Below are positions 35,314 through 44,884 of a stretch of 64,000 bases of DNA, one piece after another (the first letter of the stretch is position 1; each line of letters starts with the position of its first letter). The notes below the pieces were generated by a model. That model saw only the letters and a list, made by a program, of their open reading frames with translations, was not told where the DNA came from and searched no databases. The translations under genes and the position numbers were made by a program. Source of the DNA: Planctomycetota bacterium. Lineage in GTDB: Bacteria; Planctomycetota; Planctomycetia; Pirellulales; Pirellulaceae. The stretch is taken from positions 1 through 64,000 of the forward strand of contig VGZC01000026.1 in the NCBI GenBank assembly GCA_016872725.1, given 5' to 3'.

Positions 35314-36291
35314 ATGCCTATGGCCGCCGTTGACGAACCCGAAGTAGCGCGGGACGCTCCGTCCGCGCCTGGACTGTCGGGCGCCCATGCGGCACTCGCC
35401 GGCGCGCTGGTGCTCGTCGGGATTTGGGCGTATTCCGGCACGTTCGCATGGCTCTGGCACGCGTGGATGACCGAGCCGGACTACTCGCACGGCGTGCTTG
35501 TACCGCTCTTCGCGCTGACGCTCGCCGCCATGAATCGGGGCAAGGCTCCGGCCTTTGGCCAGTCGAGCGGCGCGTTTGCCGTGGTATGGTTCGCGTTCGC
35601 CGCGTTCTTCATGGTCGCGTCGGCCCTCTTCTTCGTGGACGCGCTGCGCGGCTGGTCGCTCATCGCCTGGCTTTTCGCGATGGGGTTCGCGGTGGGTGGG
35701 CGGAAGTGGATGGCGTGGGCGTGGCGTTACATCGCGTTCCTCATTTTCATGGTGCCGCTCCCCTATCGATTCGAACACGCGCTCAGCTTGCCGCTTCAGA
35801 CGGTCGCCACGAACACAAGCTGTTGGATACTCCAGTCGCTGACGCTTCCCGCGATCGCCGAAGGGCACACGATCTATGTCAACGATGTGCACTTGGAAGT
35901 TGTGCAGGCGTGCAGCGGTCTTCGCATGTTCATGAGCATCATCGCGGTGGCGTTCGCGTTCCTGATGCTCTATCGGCGGCCCTGGTGGTATGCGGTCACC
36001 GTGCTGGTCGCGACGGGTCCGATCGCCATCCTGGCGAACGCGATCCGCATTACCGTGACCGGCATTCTTGGCCAGTTCATTACGTCCAAGGCTGGCCAGA
36101 AGTGGGTGCACGACGGGACGGGATGGATGATGATCCCGGTGGCCATGCTGATGTTCTTTCTGTTGCTCCTGTTCCTGGACAACCTATTTGTGGAAGTCCG
36201 GCCTTTGGATATCCGCGATCCGCTGAAACGGCGGCGGCGCGTGGCGAACCGCGCGGACGAAACCGACGTTGGAGTTGCTGCTGATGCATAG
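35314..36291 (+). CDS. Exosortase (XrtA-like transpeptidase)
   Basis: This integral membrane protein of 325 residues has about eight hydrophobic helices. It carries the exosortase catalytic triad: Cys200 in EVVQACSGLR, Arg245 in ANAIRI and His266 in VHDGTGW. Exosortases cut short C-terminal sorting signals (PEP-CTERM in the best-known type) and hand the protein to a surface anchor, in bacteria that make EPS. The neighbours (Wzc, long TPR protein, EpsI, priming transferase) are those of exosortase EPS loci. The next gene starts inside its last codons. The exact Xrt subtype and its substrate signal cannot be fixed here. Confidence 0.9.
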   Translation: MPMAAVDEPEVARDAPSAPGLSGAHAALAGALVLVGIWAYSGTFAWLWHAWMTEPDYSHGVLVPLFALTLAAMNRGKAPAFGQSSGAFAVVWFAFAAFFMVASALFFVDALRGWSLIAWLFAMGFAVGGRKWMAWAWRYIAFLIFMVPLPYRFEHALSLPLQTVATNTSCWILQSLTLPAIAEGHTIYVNDVHLEVVQACSGLRMFMSIIAVAFAFLMLYRRPWWYAVTVLVATGPIAILANAIRITVTGILGQFITSKAGQKWVHDGTGWMMIPVAMLMFFLLLLFLDNLFVEVRPLDIRDPLKRRRRVANRADETDVGVAADA

Positions 36292-38509
36292 TACCGCACC
36301 GCGAAACGGCCACGCGGCTCCCGCCGCGCCGCACGGCCACGCCGACGTTTCGGCCTGGGCGGGCCTGACGCCCGCGATTGTCCTGCACACTATCCGCCGC
36401 GCGCTATGGTGGGCCGCGCCAACCGGCGTGCTGCTCGCCGGCGCCGCCGTCACGGCCGTCTGGTTCGTCTTCCCGCTCCAGTACCTCGGAAGAGCGTGGG
36501 TTCAATTCCTCTCCAATGCGCCGAGGTTGGCGTTCAATCCGGACAAAGAGTCCGGCGACCTCTACGCGCGGACGCAGGTCGAGTTGATCCGAAGTCCGTT
36601 CGTGCTCCGCGACGTGCTGAGCCAACCCGAAGTGGCGTCGTTGCCGGAGTATCGAGGACTAAGGGACCCGCTTGAATGGCTCACCAAGACCGTCCAGGTT
36701 CAGGCCGTTGGCGGATCTGAGCTCTACACGGTCGGCTTCAAGTGTCCTAGCCGAAACAGCAGCGTGATTCTGGCCAACGCGATCCTCGACAGCTATCTCG
36801 CCAAACAACCTGAATACGTGAATCAGCAGTCCGAAACGACGATCAAGCTGCTCGAGGACGAACTCCAACAGCGCGGTGAGGAACTCAAGCGGCTTCGCGA
36901 GAATATGAAGCAGGTCGCCTCGAACCTTACCCGCAAGGACCCGACCCTGATCGCCAATCCGACCGATGTCAATCTGATCGTGGAGTCGCACGGTCCGATC
37001 GATGAACTCAATTCGCGGCTCACGCAACTGGAAGTCGAACAACAACTGGGTCTGGCCGAGAAAGCCACGCTCACGAAGATGCTCGAAGGGACGACCGAGG
37101 AAACACTCTCCGAGCCGGAGATCATCCAGGCGATCGAGGCGGACGCCGAAGTGACTCGGCTGGCGCATCAACTCAGCAGTCTGGACGGGTCCCGAAAACT
37201 CGGGGAGGAGCGTGGTCTCGGTGCGGACCATCCGCAGATGCAGGCGCTGCGGATCGAGGAGCAGCGGCTCCAGGGCCTTCTTACCGATCGCCGCACGAAG
37301 GCCCGCGAGACGGTTGTCGCCGATCTCGCCGTGCGCAAACGGCAGGCGAACCGCGCGGCGCTCGCGCAAGTCGAACAGAAGGTGACACTCGCCGAAACGT
37401 CGATCAGCATGGTCAACGCTCAGATCGAGCAGGAAAAGGAGCGACTGATCAAGTCGGGCGACCATTCGCTCGAGTTCTCGTTTGCCCGCCAGGAAGTCAT
37501 CCGCTCGCAGGAGGTCTACGACCGCATCGCCGATCGCGTGACCGAGATGAAGACGGAGATGCGGGCCCCGCAGCGTGTGCGCGTCATGCGTCGCGCTTCG
37601 GACGATGCGGTAACGATCGCGTTTCGGCCCTGGATGTTCATGAGCGCGGCGGGTGGAGGCGCGTTCTTGCTGCCTTTCGTCCTCGCCGTTTTCTGGGAGA
37701 ACCGAACACGGCATCTGACGTTTTCGGAGCAGGTGGCCAAGGAGACCCACCTGCCGGTCCTCGCCGAGGTCAGCCGTGTGCCGACTCGGTTGATGTCCGG
37801 TCGGGAACGCAAGTTGGGCCTTCGGCGCGCGATGTTCGAGGAGAGCATCGACCAACTGCGCATATCGCTGCTGCTCTCCGAATCGGCCAAGGACAAACGC
37901 GTGTTCGCGATGGTCAGCGCGGTGAGCGGTGAGGGGAAATCGAGCATCGCGTCGCAGCTCGCGCTCAGCGTCGCCAGGACATCCAATCAGGCGGTCTTGC
38001 TGATTGATGCGGACATGCGTGCTCCCAGCCAGCACCACGTGTTCGGAATCGACTTGACCAACGGGCTCGCGGAAGTGCTCGCGGGCGAATGCAAGGCCGA
38101 GGACGCCATCGTGAAATGGGACGACTACGTCCACGTCTTGCCCGCCGGACAGCTCGCCCAGAACCCGAATACGCTGCTGACCAACGAGCGTATGGCGAAG
38201 CTATTCGACGAGCTTCGCACGATCTACCCATACATTCTGATCGACTGTCCGCCTCTGCTCGCCGCGACCGAGGCGTACGTTGTCGCACGCGAAGCGGACG
38301 GAGCCATGCTCTGCGTGATGCGGGACGTCAGCCGGACGCTGCAGGTGCGCAAGGCGTTCGAGCGGCTACAAAGCGTCGGCGTCGAAACGGTCGGCATGGT
38401 GCTCAGCGGCGTTCCGACGTATGAATACGCGTATCGCTATGGCGGATACTCGCGGTACTACAAGAAGTACTATCGCGATGCGCTCTACGAGAACACTCAG
38501 ACTCAATAG
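36284..38509 (+). CDS. Wzc-type bacterial tyrosine kinase and chain-length regulator
   Basis: The 741-residue inner-membrane protein has a Wzz-like N-terminal half: a first membrane segment near residues 45-65, a periplasmic coiled coil, and a second segment near 450-470. The cytoplasmic BY-kinase domain follows, with Walker A AVSGEGKSS (about 543-553), A-prime VLLIDADMR and Walker B YILIDCPP (about 650). The C terminus ends in a tyrosine cluster (YEYAYRYGGYSRYYKKYY), the autophosphorylation site in this family. The ATG at 36284 (ggag nine bases upstream) overlaps the exosortase stop by eight bases, so translation is coupled. It controls polymer length and export. Confidence 0.92.
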   Translation: MHSTAPRNGHAAPAAPHGHADVSAWAGLTPAIVLHTIRRALWWAAPTGVLLAGAAVTAVWFVFPLQYLGRAWVQFLSNAPRLAFNPDKESGDLYARTQVELIRSPFVLRDVLSQPEVASLPEYRGLRDPLEWLTKTVQVQAVGGSELYTVGFKCPSRNSSVILANAILDSYLAKQPEYVNQQSETTIKLLEDELQQRGEELKRLRENMKQVASNLTRKDPTLIANPTDVNLIVESHGPIDELNSRLTQLEVEQQLGLAEKATLTKMLEGTTEETLSEPEIIQAIEADAEVTRLAHQLSSLDGSRKLGEERGLGADHPQMQALRIEEQRLQGLLTDRRTKARETVVADLAVRKRQANRAALAQVEQKVTLAETSISMVNAQIEQEKERLIKSGDHSLEFSFARQEVIRSQEVYDRIADRVTEMKTEMRAPQRVRVMRRASDDAVTIAFRPWMFMSAAGGGAFLLPFVLAVFWENRTRHLTFSEQVAKETHLPVLAEVSRVPTRLMSGRERKLGLRRAMFEESIDQLRISLLLSESAKDKRVFAMVSAVSGEGKSSIASQLALSVARTSNQAVLLIDADMRAPSQHHVFGIDLTNGLAEVLAGECKAEDAIVKWDDYVHVLPAGQLAQNPNTLLTNERMAKLFDELRTIYPYILIDCPPLLAATEAYVVAREADGAMLCVMRDVSRTLQVRKAFERLQSVGVETVGMVLSGVPTYEYAYRYGGYSRYYKKYYRDALYENTQTQ

Positions 38510-38522
38510 GCCATCACCGCAG

Positions 38523-38587
38523 CCCCCGTCGCCAGACGGGGGCGAATCGTCGAAGAGGTCGGAAGAACCACGCTCTGGCGAGCGTGG
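38523..38587. repeat. Two intergenic hairpins with GCCA/TGGC loops
   Basis: ccccc-gtc pairs with gac-ggggg around a gcca loop (38523-38542), and ccacgctc pairs with gagcgtgg around a tggc loop (38568-38587). Neither is followed by a T tract. A similar one (gccgggg/ccccggc, loop cgcca) lies at 49873-49891. They look like REP-type intergenic elements. Confidence 0.75.
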
Positions 38588-38656
38588 CTACAGCGGGCGT
38601 GGCTACCTGAGAATCCACGCGAGAAGCCGCGGATTTCCCGATAGCGTCGGAATTCC

Positions 38657-41600
38657 ATGCGAGAAAAGAACCGTCCCTATATCCCGGCTGAAAAGGACCG
38701 CGATGCGCTGCATCGCACGATCCGGCCCCGACGGGAACTGAATTGGCCGCTCGCCATCGGAACGCTCATCTCGGCGATCGTCCTCGTCCCCTCGGCGTGG
38801 GGCTGGCATGCCTGGCAGGTCCAGAGACAGGGACGCTACCTGCTCACGCGCTCGAATACGTTCGAGACCGACCAGAAACCGGCCGACGCGCTCCAGATGC
38901 TGCAACGCTACCTCGCGCTCAATCCGGAAGATGTCGGGGCCCGCGTCCGATACACGAAACTGTTTGATTCGGTCGCCAGGTCACCGGGCCAGCAGGCACT
39001 CGCGCTCGAAAACTATGCCCGTATCATCGGCCTGCTTCCCGACGACCTCGAATTGAAGGTCCGTTACGCGGAGCTTTTGCTTGAGCAAGCGTCGCCGGTC
39101 TCCGCCTCGCAAACCGCGGAAGCCGTCTTGGCCAAATCGCCGCGCGACGCGCGCTCGCTCCTTGTCCTTGCCAAGTCGCTGCTGCAACTCGAACAGGCCG
39201 GCGGCCGCACGTCGCCTTCGGCCAAGGTCCGCACCGCGTGCGAGCAGGCGGTCACCGCCAATCCGTCGGACGTGGAACTGGTCATCCGATTCGCGAACTA
39301 TCTGCGCGGCTTCGGCCGTGCGCCGGACCGAAGGCAGCTCGAGCGGTTCGCCGATTCGCTGATCGATCGTTTGGTCGACAACAATGCGAACCAAGTCGCG
39401 GCGCTCGTGGCGCGTTACAACCACCGGCTTCGGTACCACCTTCCGAACGCCGATGTCGACCTCGATCTCGCCCTGAACCGGTTCCCGGACGACGCCGATG
39501 TTCTCGTGCTCCAGGCCGCTCGATTGGGCCAGCAGGGACAAGCGGACGCGGCAATCGCCATGTTCCGTCAAGCCATTTCCAAACAACCCGATTCACGAGC
39601 CGGATACGCGGGCCTCGCGCGACTCCATCGTTCGGCGAAACGCTATCCCGAATCGATCGCCGCGCTGAACGAGGGTCTCGAGGCCATCGACCCCAACGAC
39701 CTCGCGCTATCCATGGAACTTGCCCAGACGCTGATCGAACGAGGTTCGGCGCAGCAGGCTGGTGAGGTGATCAACCGGCTGAACCGGGCGTTTGCGAGCG
39801 TCGCATCGCAAGTCTTGCCCGCCGTGCGGATCGAAGTCGAGATCATCCTTGCCGTCCTGCAAGGCGATTTGGCGAGGTCCGACGGCAAATTGCGCGAGGC
39901 GGTCGGGCATTACGAACATGCCCTGCGCCGGTTCACCGTCACCGGCAACAGTAGCGAGCAATATCAGCAGCAGGTGCAGCTCCTGCGTTTGACGGCCGAG
40001 CTCTATCGCGGATTCCAGGAATACGACAAGACGGCGGCCATCTATCGGCGGCTCGTCGCGCTCGAACCGGCCGAATACGCGTGGCGCATCCAACTGGGCA
40101 TCACGCTCCAACAGGCCGGTCAATGGTCGGACGCGGCCGAGGCGCTCCGTTCGGCCGTGCAGCTCGAAAAATGTCCGCCCCAAGCGTGGTTCGATTTCGC
40201 GAGGGCGAACCTCATCTCCGAACTCGCCAAGCCCGAAGTCGATCGATCATGGTTGCTCTTCGAGGAGGCGTTCGGACACGTTCAAGAGACGTTCGGCGAG
40301 GGGTTCCACGCGAGCCTGTTGCAAGGTCAGTTCCTGCTCGCGAAGGGGGAATTTCCGGCCGGCGTCGAGTCGCTCAAGAAGGCCGAGCAGTATCTGGACA
40401 AGGTGTCCGCGCCGGAACGCATGCTCTTGGCGGAAGTTTACCGCAAGATCGGTCGGGATGCCGACGTCGTGCGGATCGCCGGCGCGGCCCGCGCCGACGA
40501 GGCGGCGAGCTACGAGACCCTGTTGCTGGCGGTCGAAGATCTCTGGCGATCGGGGGCGTTTGACGAGGCTCGCGCGCGGATCGCGAGCGGTCTACAGGAA
40601 TTGTCGTCGCCTCGCGACCGGACGCGGGTCCGTGTCGCCCTCGCGCAGCTTGAATGGGCCAACGGGAACGCGGCGGAAGCCGAACGGCTCATGATCAGCG
40701 CCGCGGAAAACGAGGTGGACGATTTCGGGCCGCTCGAGACGCTCGCCGGGTTCTATCGCGCCCAGAAGCGATGGACCGATCATGCGTCGGTCGTCGAGCG
40801 GTTGCGCAAGCTCGAGGGGCCCGATGGATGCCTATGGCGCGAGGCGGCCGCGCTCCAGCGGCTCGCCGAGGATCCGACCGGCGCGTCGCTCCAGGAGGCG
40901 CAGCGGTTGGTCGAACAAGTCATCGGGCTCCGGCCCGGCTGGTCGCGCACGTACATGCTGCGCGCGGCGCTCGCCGAAGCGCAAGGGCGCAATCGCGAAG
41001 CCACCGACGCGCTCGAAGCGGCACATCGCTATGGAGCCGTCGATCCGGAACTTTTTGAGAAACTGATCCGCCTGCTCACGGCGCAGAACCGGTTGACCGA
41101 AGCGCAGGTCTATGCGGAGAAATACGCGAACCGCTGGCCCTCGCTCCACCGGATCAACTCCAACCAACCGGGAGATGGTGCTCCGACGGGGCCGCAGGCG
41201 ATCGAGGCCGCGCGCAAGACGTTGGCGGAGAACCCGAACGAGTGGCTTGCCCATCAGCGGCTCGGCCAATTGCTGCATTTCGCGGGGCGATTCGACGAAT
41301 CGGCGGCCGTTTATGAAAAGGCGTCCGAGGCCTTTCCCAAAGAGGCCGGCGCGTGGCTCGGCCTCTTCAGCGCGCAATTGGGTGCCGGCAATGCGGCGCG
41401 TGCCGAAGAGGTTTTGAAGCACATCACGACGAGCAACCTGCTTCCCGCCGACCGGCTGCACCTGACGCTCGCCCAAGCGTACGAATTGCTGGGCAAGAAG
41501 GACGAAGGCGAGATGCACTATCTCGAGGCCCTTCGTCAAACGCCCTATGACCGTGTCGCGCTTCGGCTGGCCGTGCGATTCTTCTCGCGGCTTGACAGCG

Positions 41601-42976
41601 ATCGGGCCGAAAAGGCCCTCCAAACGAGTATCGAGCTGACATCGGACAACGCGGGCGCGAAGCGGGCACTCGCGGCCGTCCTCGCCGCGAAGGGCGGCGA
41701 ATCGAATTGGCAGAAGGCGATCGACCTGTTGGCCGAGACGGGCGAGGCACCGACACTCGCGGGTATCGCGAACCTGCGGCTCCAGGCCGTGCTCTACGCG
41801 CGGCGCGGTTCGCTGAGCCACCGCGAGTCGGCCGTCCGGATCCTGGAAAACATCGTGAAGACGCCTTCCCAGGCCACCGCCGGCGATCACCTGCTGCTCT
41901 TCGGCCTCTATCGCGATTTTGGGAAACCCGTCGAGGCGACGAACCACATTCGGGAAGCCGTGCGGCTCGATGCGGCGAACTTGAACCTGAAGGCGGGATT
42001 GATCGAGTATCTACTGGCGACCGATCGCCCCGCCGAGGCGCGTGCGGAGATCGATACGCTCGATGAGACCAGCAAGGCGCTGCCCGGGTCCCTGGCGATG
42101 GCGGCACGGCTAGAGCATGCCGAAGGCCGGCACGATCAGGCGATCGCGACATCCGAACGCATCTTGACGTTGGCGAAAGCCGATGCGGGGCCCGCCGAAC
42201 GCCGCGCGATACGCGAAACGGCCGCATTGACTTTCGAACGGATCGGCGAGTCGGGGCGAGCCGAGGCGCTTTACCGCCAGATCGTGGAGCAGGATCAGGT
42301 CAACAAGCGGGAATTGGTCGCGTTCCTTCTTCGAGCGAACCGTGCGAACGAGGCGATCGCACTCGCGCTCACGCAGGATCCCAAGCAGATCGCGCGCGAG
42401 GATTTCGTGCTCCTCTGTTCGCTGGTTTCATTCGCCGACCCTCTGGCGGAGTACAAGGACCGAGTGAACCAGGTGATTTCGGAGGGGTTGATTCGGTGGG
42501 GTGAGGATCCGACAGTCCTGTTCGCGGTGGCCACGCTCGCGTACATGCGAGGCCAATCGGATCAGGCGATCGCATTGATGGAGCGGCTGCTGAAGATCCG
42601 GCCGGACGATATCGCGGCGATGAACAACATGGCGTTGTTCCTGTCCGAGGCGCCGAACCGGCAGGATCAGGCATTGGCATTGATCGGTCGCGCGATCGAG
42701 ATGGCGGGGCCTCAGCCCAACCTGATGGATACGTTAGGCCTGGTGCAGATGGAGCTTGGGAGGCTGGATCAAGCGGAGCAGTCGTTTGGCGAGGCGATTG
42801 CCCAGGAGCGATCTCCCCATTTCCATTTGCATTTGGCGGAAACGCGTCGCCGGAAAGGCAGTACCGAGCAGGCGGTGAACGACTTCAAAACATCGCAGCA
42901 GCTCGGCATCCAAAAACAGCCGCTCAATCTCAACGACCAGGAGATGTTCCGCACCCTAAGTTCCATTGCACCATAG
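38657..42976 (+). CDS. Very long membrane-anchored TPR protein of the exosortase locus
   Basis: The 1439-residue protein has one N-terminal membrane segment (LAIGTLISAIVLVPSAWGWHA, about 32-52). Some 25-30 tetratricopeptide helix pairs follow along its full length, for example ADALQMLQRYLALNPEDVGAR, YAGLARLHRSAKRYPESIAAL and LMDTLGLVQMELGRLDQAEQ. Long TPR proteins (PrsT in proteobacteria) are standard members of exosortase EPS loci and are thought to organise export in the periplasm. This one is larger than the usual 700-950 residues. Its ATG follows the BY-kinase stop by 147 bases containing hairpins. Its stop lies in a repeated word. Confidence 0.88.
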   Translation: MREKNRPYIPAEKDRDALHRTIRPRRELNWPLAIGTLISAIVLVPSAWGWHAWQVQRQGRYLLTRSNTFETDQKPADALQMLQRYLALNPEDVGARVRYTKLFDSVARSPGQQALALENYARIIGLLPDDLELKVRYAELLLEQASPVSASQTAEAVLAKSPRDARSLLVLAKSLLQLEQAGGRTSPSAKVRTACEQAVTANPSDVELVIRFANYLRGFGRAPDRRQLERFADSLIDRLVDNNANQVAALVARYNHRLRYHLPNADVDLDLALNRFPDDADVLVLQAARLGQQGQADAAIAMFRQAISKQPDSRAGYAGLARLHRSAKRYPESIAALNEGLEAIDPNDLALSMELAQTLIERGSAQQAGEVINRLNRAFASVASQVLPAVRIEVEIILAVLQGDLARSDGKLREAVGHYEHALRRFTVTGNSSEQYQQQVQLLRLTAELYRGFQEYDKTAAIYRRLVALEPAEYAWRIQLGITLQQAGQWSDAAEALRSAVQLEKCPPQAWFDFARANLISELAKPEVDRSWLLFEEAFGHVQETFGEGFHASLLQGQFLLAKGEFPAGVESLKKAEQYLDKVSAPERMLLAEVYRKIGRDADVVRIAGAARADEAASYETLLLAVEDLWRSGAFDEARARIASGLQELSSPRDRTRVRVALAQLEWANGNAAEAERLMISAAENEVDDFGPLETLAGFYRAQKRWTDHASVVERLRKLEGPDGCLWREAAALQRLAEDPTGASLQEAQRLVEQVIGLRPGWSRTYMLRAALAEAQGRNREATDALEAAHRYGAVDPELFEKLIRLLTAQNRLTEAQVYAEKYANRWPSLHRINSNQPGDGAPTGPQAIEAARKTLAENPNEWLAHQRLGQLLHFAGRFDESAAVYEKASEAFPKEAGAWLGLFSAQLGAGNAARAEEVLKHITTSNLLPADRLHLTLAQAYELLGKKDEGEMHYLEALRQTPYDRVALRLAVRFFSRLDSDRAEKALQTSIELTSDNAGAKRALAAVLAAKGGESNWQKAIDLLAETGEAPTLAGIANLRLQAVLYARRGSLSHRESAVRILENIVKTPSQATAGDHLLLFGLYRDFGKPVEATNHIREAVRLDAANLNLKAGLIEYLLATDRPAEARAEIDTLDETSKALPGSLAMAARLEHAEGRHDQAIATSERILTLAKADAGPAERRAIRETAALTFERIGESGRAEALYRQIVEQDQVNKRELVAFLLRANRANEAIALALTQDPKQIAREDFVLLCSLVSFADPLAEYKDRVNQVISEGLIRWGEDPTVLFAVATLAYMRGQSDQAIALMERLLKIRPDDIAAMNNMALFLSEAPNRQDQALALIGRAIEMAGPQPNLMDTLGLVQMELGRLDQAEQSFGEAIAQERSPHFHLHLAETRRRKGSTEQAVNDFKTSQQLGIQKQPLNLNDQEMFRTLSSIAP

Positions 42977-43069
42977 TCGCACGACATAGTCGCACGACGC
43001 TCCGCGTCGTGCTTCCCCTGCAACCAATTCACCCATACGGCCATAGTCGCACGACGCTCCGCGTCGTGC
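42972..43069. repeat. Hairpin repeat catagtcgcacgac, over a stop codon
   Basis: The word atagtcgcacgac occurs at 42973, 42986 and 43043. The latter two continue into a perfect 9-bp hairpin, gcacgacgc-tcc-gcgtcgtgc (42992-43012 and 43049-43069). The first copy supplies the TAG stop of the long TPR gene (42974-42976). Confidence 0.9.
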
Positions 43070-43127
43070 TTCCGCGATAGCACCGTCCTCCATCCCTCGA
43101 CTCAAAATCCATTCCCCTCCCCCGCCC

Positions 43128-43856
43128 ATGTCCCATAAACGACGCGACCATCGACGCATCCAGCGCGTAACCGACGCTCCACCGCCGGCACCCATCACCA
43201 AGGCGACCAAGCCCGCGCTTTGGGTCCTGGCGGTCGGGCTCGCTTTGACGGCGGGCTCGGCAGCCGGATACCGATCGTTATCCAGCAACCGCCTGAACCC
43301 CGGCCCATCCGTTTCGCAGAGCGGCTTGGACGCGATTCCGACCGTATTGGGCGATTGGACGGCGACGCAATCCGAGTCGATCGACGAGCGTGCCCTGGAA
43401 ATGCTCGAGACCAAGACGCACTGGGCCCGCAAGTATTCGAGTACGACCGCCGGTGCCTCGGTCGAAGTCATGGTTCTGGTCGGCCCGTCGGGGCCATTGG
43501 CCGCGCACACGCCCGAGGTATGCTACGGAACGCAGCGGTATGAACTGCTGGAGAACGAGAAGATCGTTAGCGTGCCCCTTGAAGGCGGCGCATCGGCCGA
43601 GTTCCGATTGGTGCAGCTCCAGCCTCGCCAGCCGGGCGTTCCCGAACTCCGGGTCCTCTACGGTTGGAACGACGGGACCGGATGGCGATCGCCGGCATGG
43701 GCGAGGGTCGTCTATGCCAACACCGAGCGGATCATGAAACTCCAAATGGCCATTCCCTCGACCGGTATCGAGGGCGAACCGGACGTCGAGTTCCTGAAAC
43801 AACTGCTACCGCATCTCAACCGGCTGGTGGCTCCGTCCGAGACGCCCGAGACCTAA
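43128..43856 (+). CDS. EpsI/DUF3485 exosortase-associated protein
   Basis: The 242-residue protein has an N-terminal membrane anchor (ALWVLAVGLALTAGSAAGY, about 30-48). A periplasmic DUF3485 domain follows with the hallmark HTPEVCYG (His127, Cys132), an essential-looking pair in the family, and VYANTERIMKLQM near the end. In many genomes EpsI is either fused to or beside exosortase and supports EPS production; its biochemical role is not settled. Here it is separate, 7 kb downstream of exosortase and next to the priming transferase. Confidence 0.88.
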   Translation: MSHKRRDHRRIQRVTDAPPPAPITKATKPALWVLAVGLALTAGSAAGYRSLSSNRLNPGPSVSQSGLDAIPTVLGDWTATQSESIDERALEMLETKTHWARKYSSTTAGASVEVMVLVGPSGPLAAHTPEVCYGTQRYELLENEKIVSVPLEGGASAEFRLVQLQPRQPGVPELRVLYGWNDGTGWRSPAWARVVYANTERIMKLQMAIPSTGIEGEPDVEFLKQLLPHLNRLVAPSETPET

Positions 43857-43918
43857 CGCGAGAACCGAGCTTCCGACCTTTTGTCCCGCGCCGCACCCTG
43901 AGCAACAACCGATTGACG

Positions 43919-44683
43919 ATGACGAGCGCAATCCCCACACAACCCACTGTCAAGCCGCCTCGCCCCGAACGTGGGGCAAGCGTCCCGTTCGCCGAATCAG
44001 AGCAGGCAATCAACCCCGATCGCTGGGCGACACTTCCGAGCACTTACTATCGTTGGAAGCTCCTGCCAGGTCGCATCATTGCCGTGATCATTCTGATCAT
44101 CGTATCGCCACTATTGGCCGCACTGATCGTCGCGATCCGGCTCACGTCGCCAGGTCCGGCGCTCTACCGGCAGACTCGCGTCGGCTTGAACGGAAAGCCG
44201 TTCGCGATCTGCAAACTGCGGACGATGAGGCAAGACGCCGAACGGGGAACAGGCGCCGTCTGGGCGCGAAAAGACGACCCGCGCGTAACTCCCCTGGGTC
44301 GCGTATTGCGCAAACTGCACCTTGACGAACTCCCCCAATTGATCAACGTGATTCGAGGTGAAATGACGCTCGTCGGCCCGCGTCCCGAGCGTCCGGAATT
44401 CGTCGCAGTCCTCGCGCGGGAGGTCCCGGGTTATTTGGATCGTCTTCGAGTTCCCCCCGGCGTGACAGGCCTTGCACAAGTCAATCTCCCGCCCGACGAG
44501 GATATCGAGTCGGTGCGAGGAAAGCTGTCGCTGGACCTGGAGTATATTCGACGCGCGTCGTTTTCGTTGGACATTCGGCTCATGGCGTGCACTCTGCTTC
44601 GGCTCGTAGGCGTTCCCCAGAACGTCGGAACTTGCCTTTGTGGGACACGTTCGAAGGCCTATCAGAGGCCTTCCTCAGTGTGA
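43919..44683 (+). CDS. Priming sugar-1-phosphate transferase (Bac_transf family)
   Basis: This transferase starts the repeat unit by moving a sugar phosphate from a nucleotide to undecaprenyl phosphate. The 254-residue protein has a single hydrophobic hairpin (GRIIAVIILIIVSPLLAALIV, about 45-66) and the catalytic region KLRTMRQDAE, followed by LHLDELPQLINVIRGEM, LVGPRPERPE and PGVTGLAQVN. The start ATG at 43919 lies 62 bases after epsI. This monotopic type is the usual priming enzyme of exosortase EPS loci. It is the last gene before the GC content falls. Confidence 0.9.
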   Translation: MTSAIPTQPTVKPPRPERGASVPFAESEQAINPDRWATLPSTYYRWKLLPGRIIAVIILIIVSPLLAALIVAIRLTSPGPALYRQTRVGLNGKPFAICKLRTMRQDAERGTGAVWARKDDPRVTPLGRVLRKLHLDELPQLINVIRGEMTLVGPRPERPEFVAVLAREVPGYLDRLRVPPGVTGLAQVNLPPDEDIESVRGKLSLDLEYIRRASFSLDIRLMACTLLRLVGVPQNVGTCLCGTRSKAYQRPSSV

Positions 44684-44884
44684 TCCGTCTGACCGGTATC
44701 CACGCTCCCGTTCGCACGAAGAATGGGCACGATACTGCGATCCGTACTGAGACTGCACGTTGCCCAATCATCTAGTCACTCGGAGTCGACGAATCATCGA
44801 CCGTCGCAAACTTGACGTCGATTGAGCAGAATGGGCGATCGGCCGCCAAGATCCCCTCGCGCGCCGCGCAAGTAGACGATTCGC

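Noticed and set aside
38523-38587. Intrinsic terminators after the Wzc-type gene
   Set aside because: The two hairpins are strong but lack T tracts, and similar hairpins occur elsewhere between genes.
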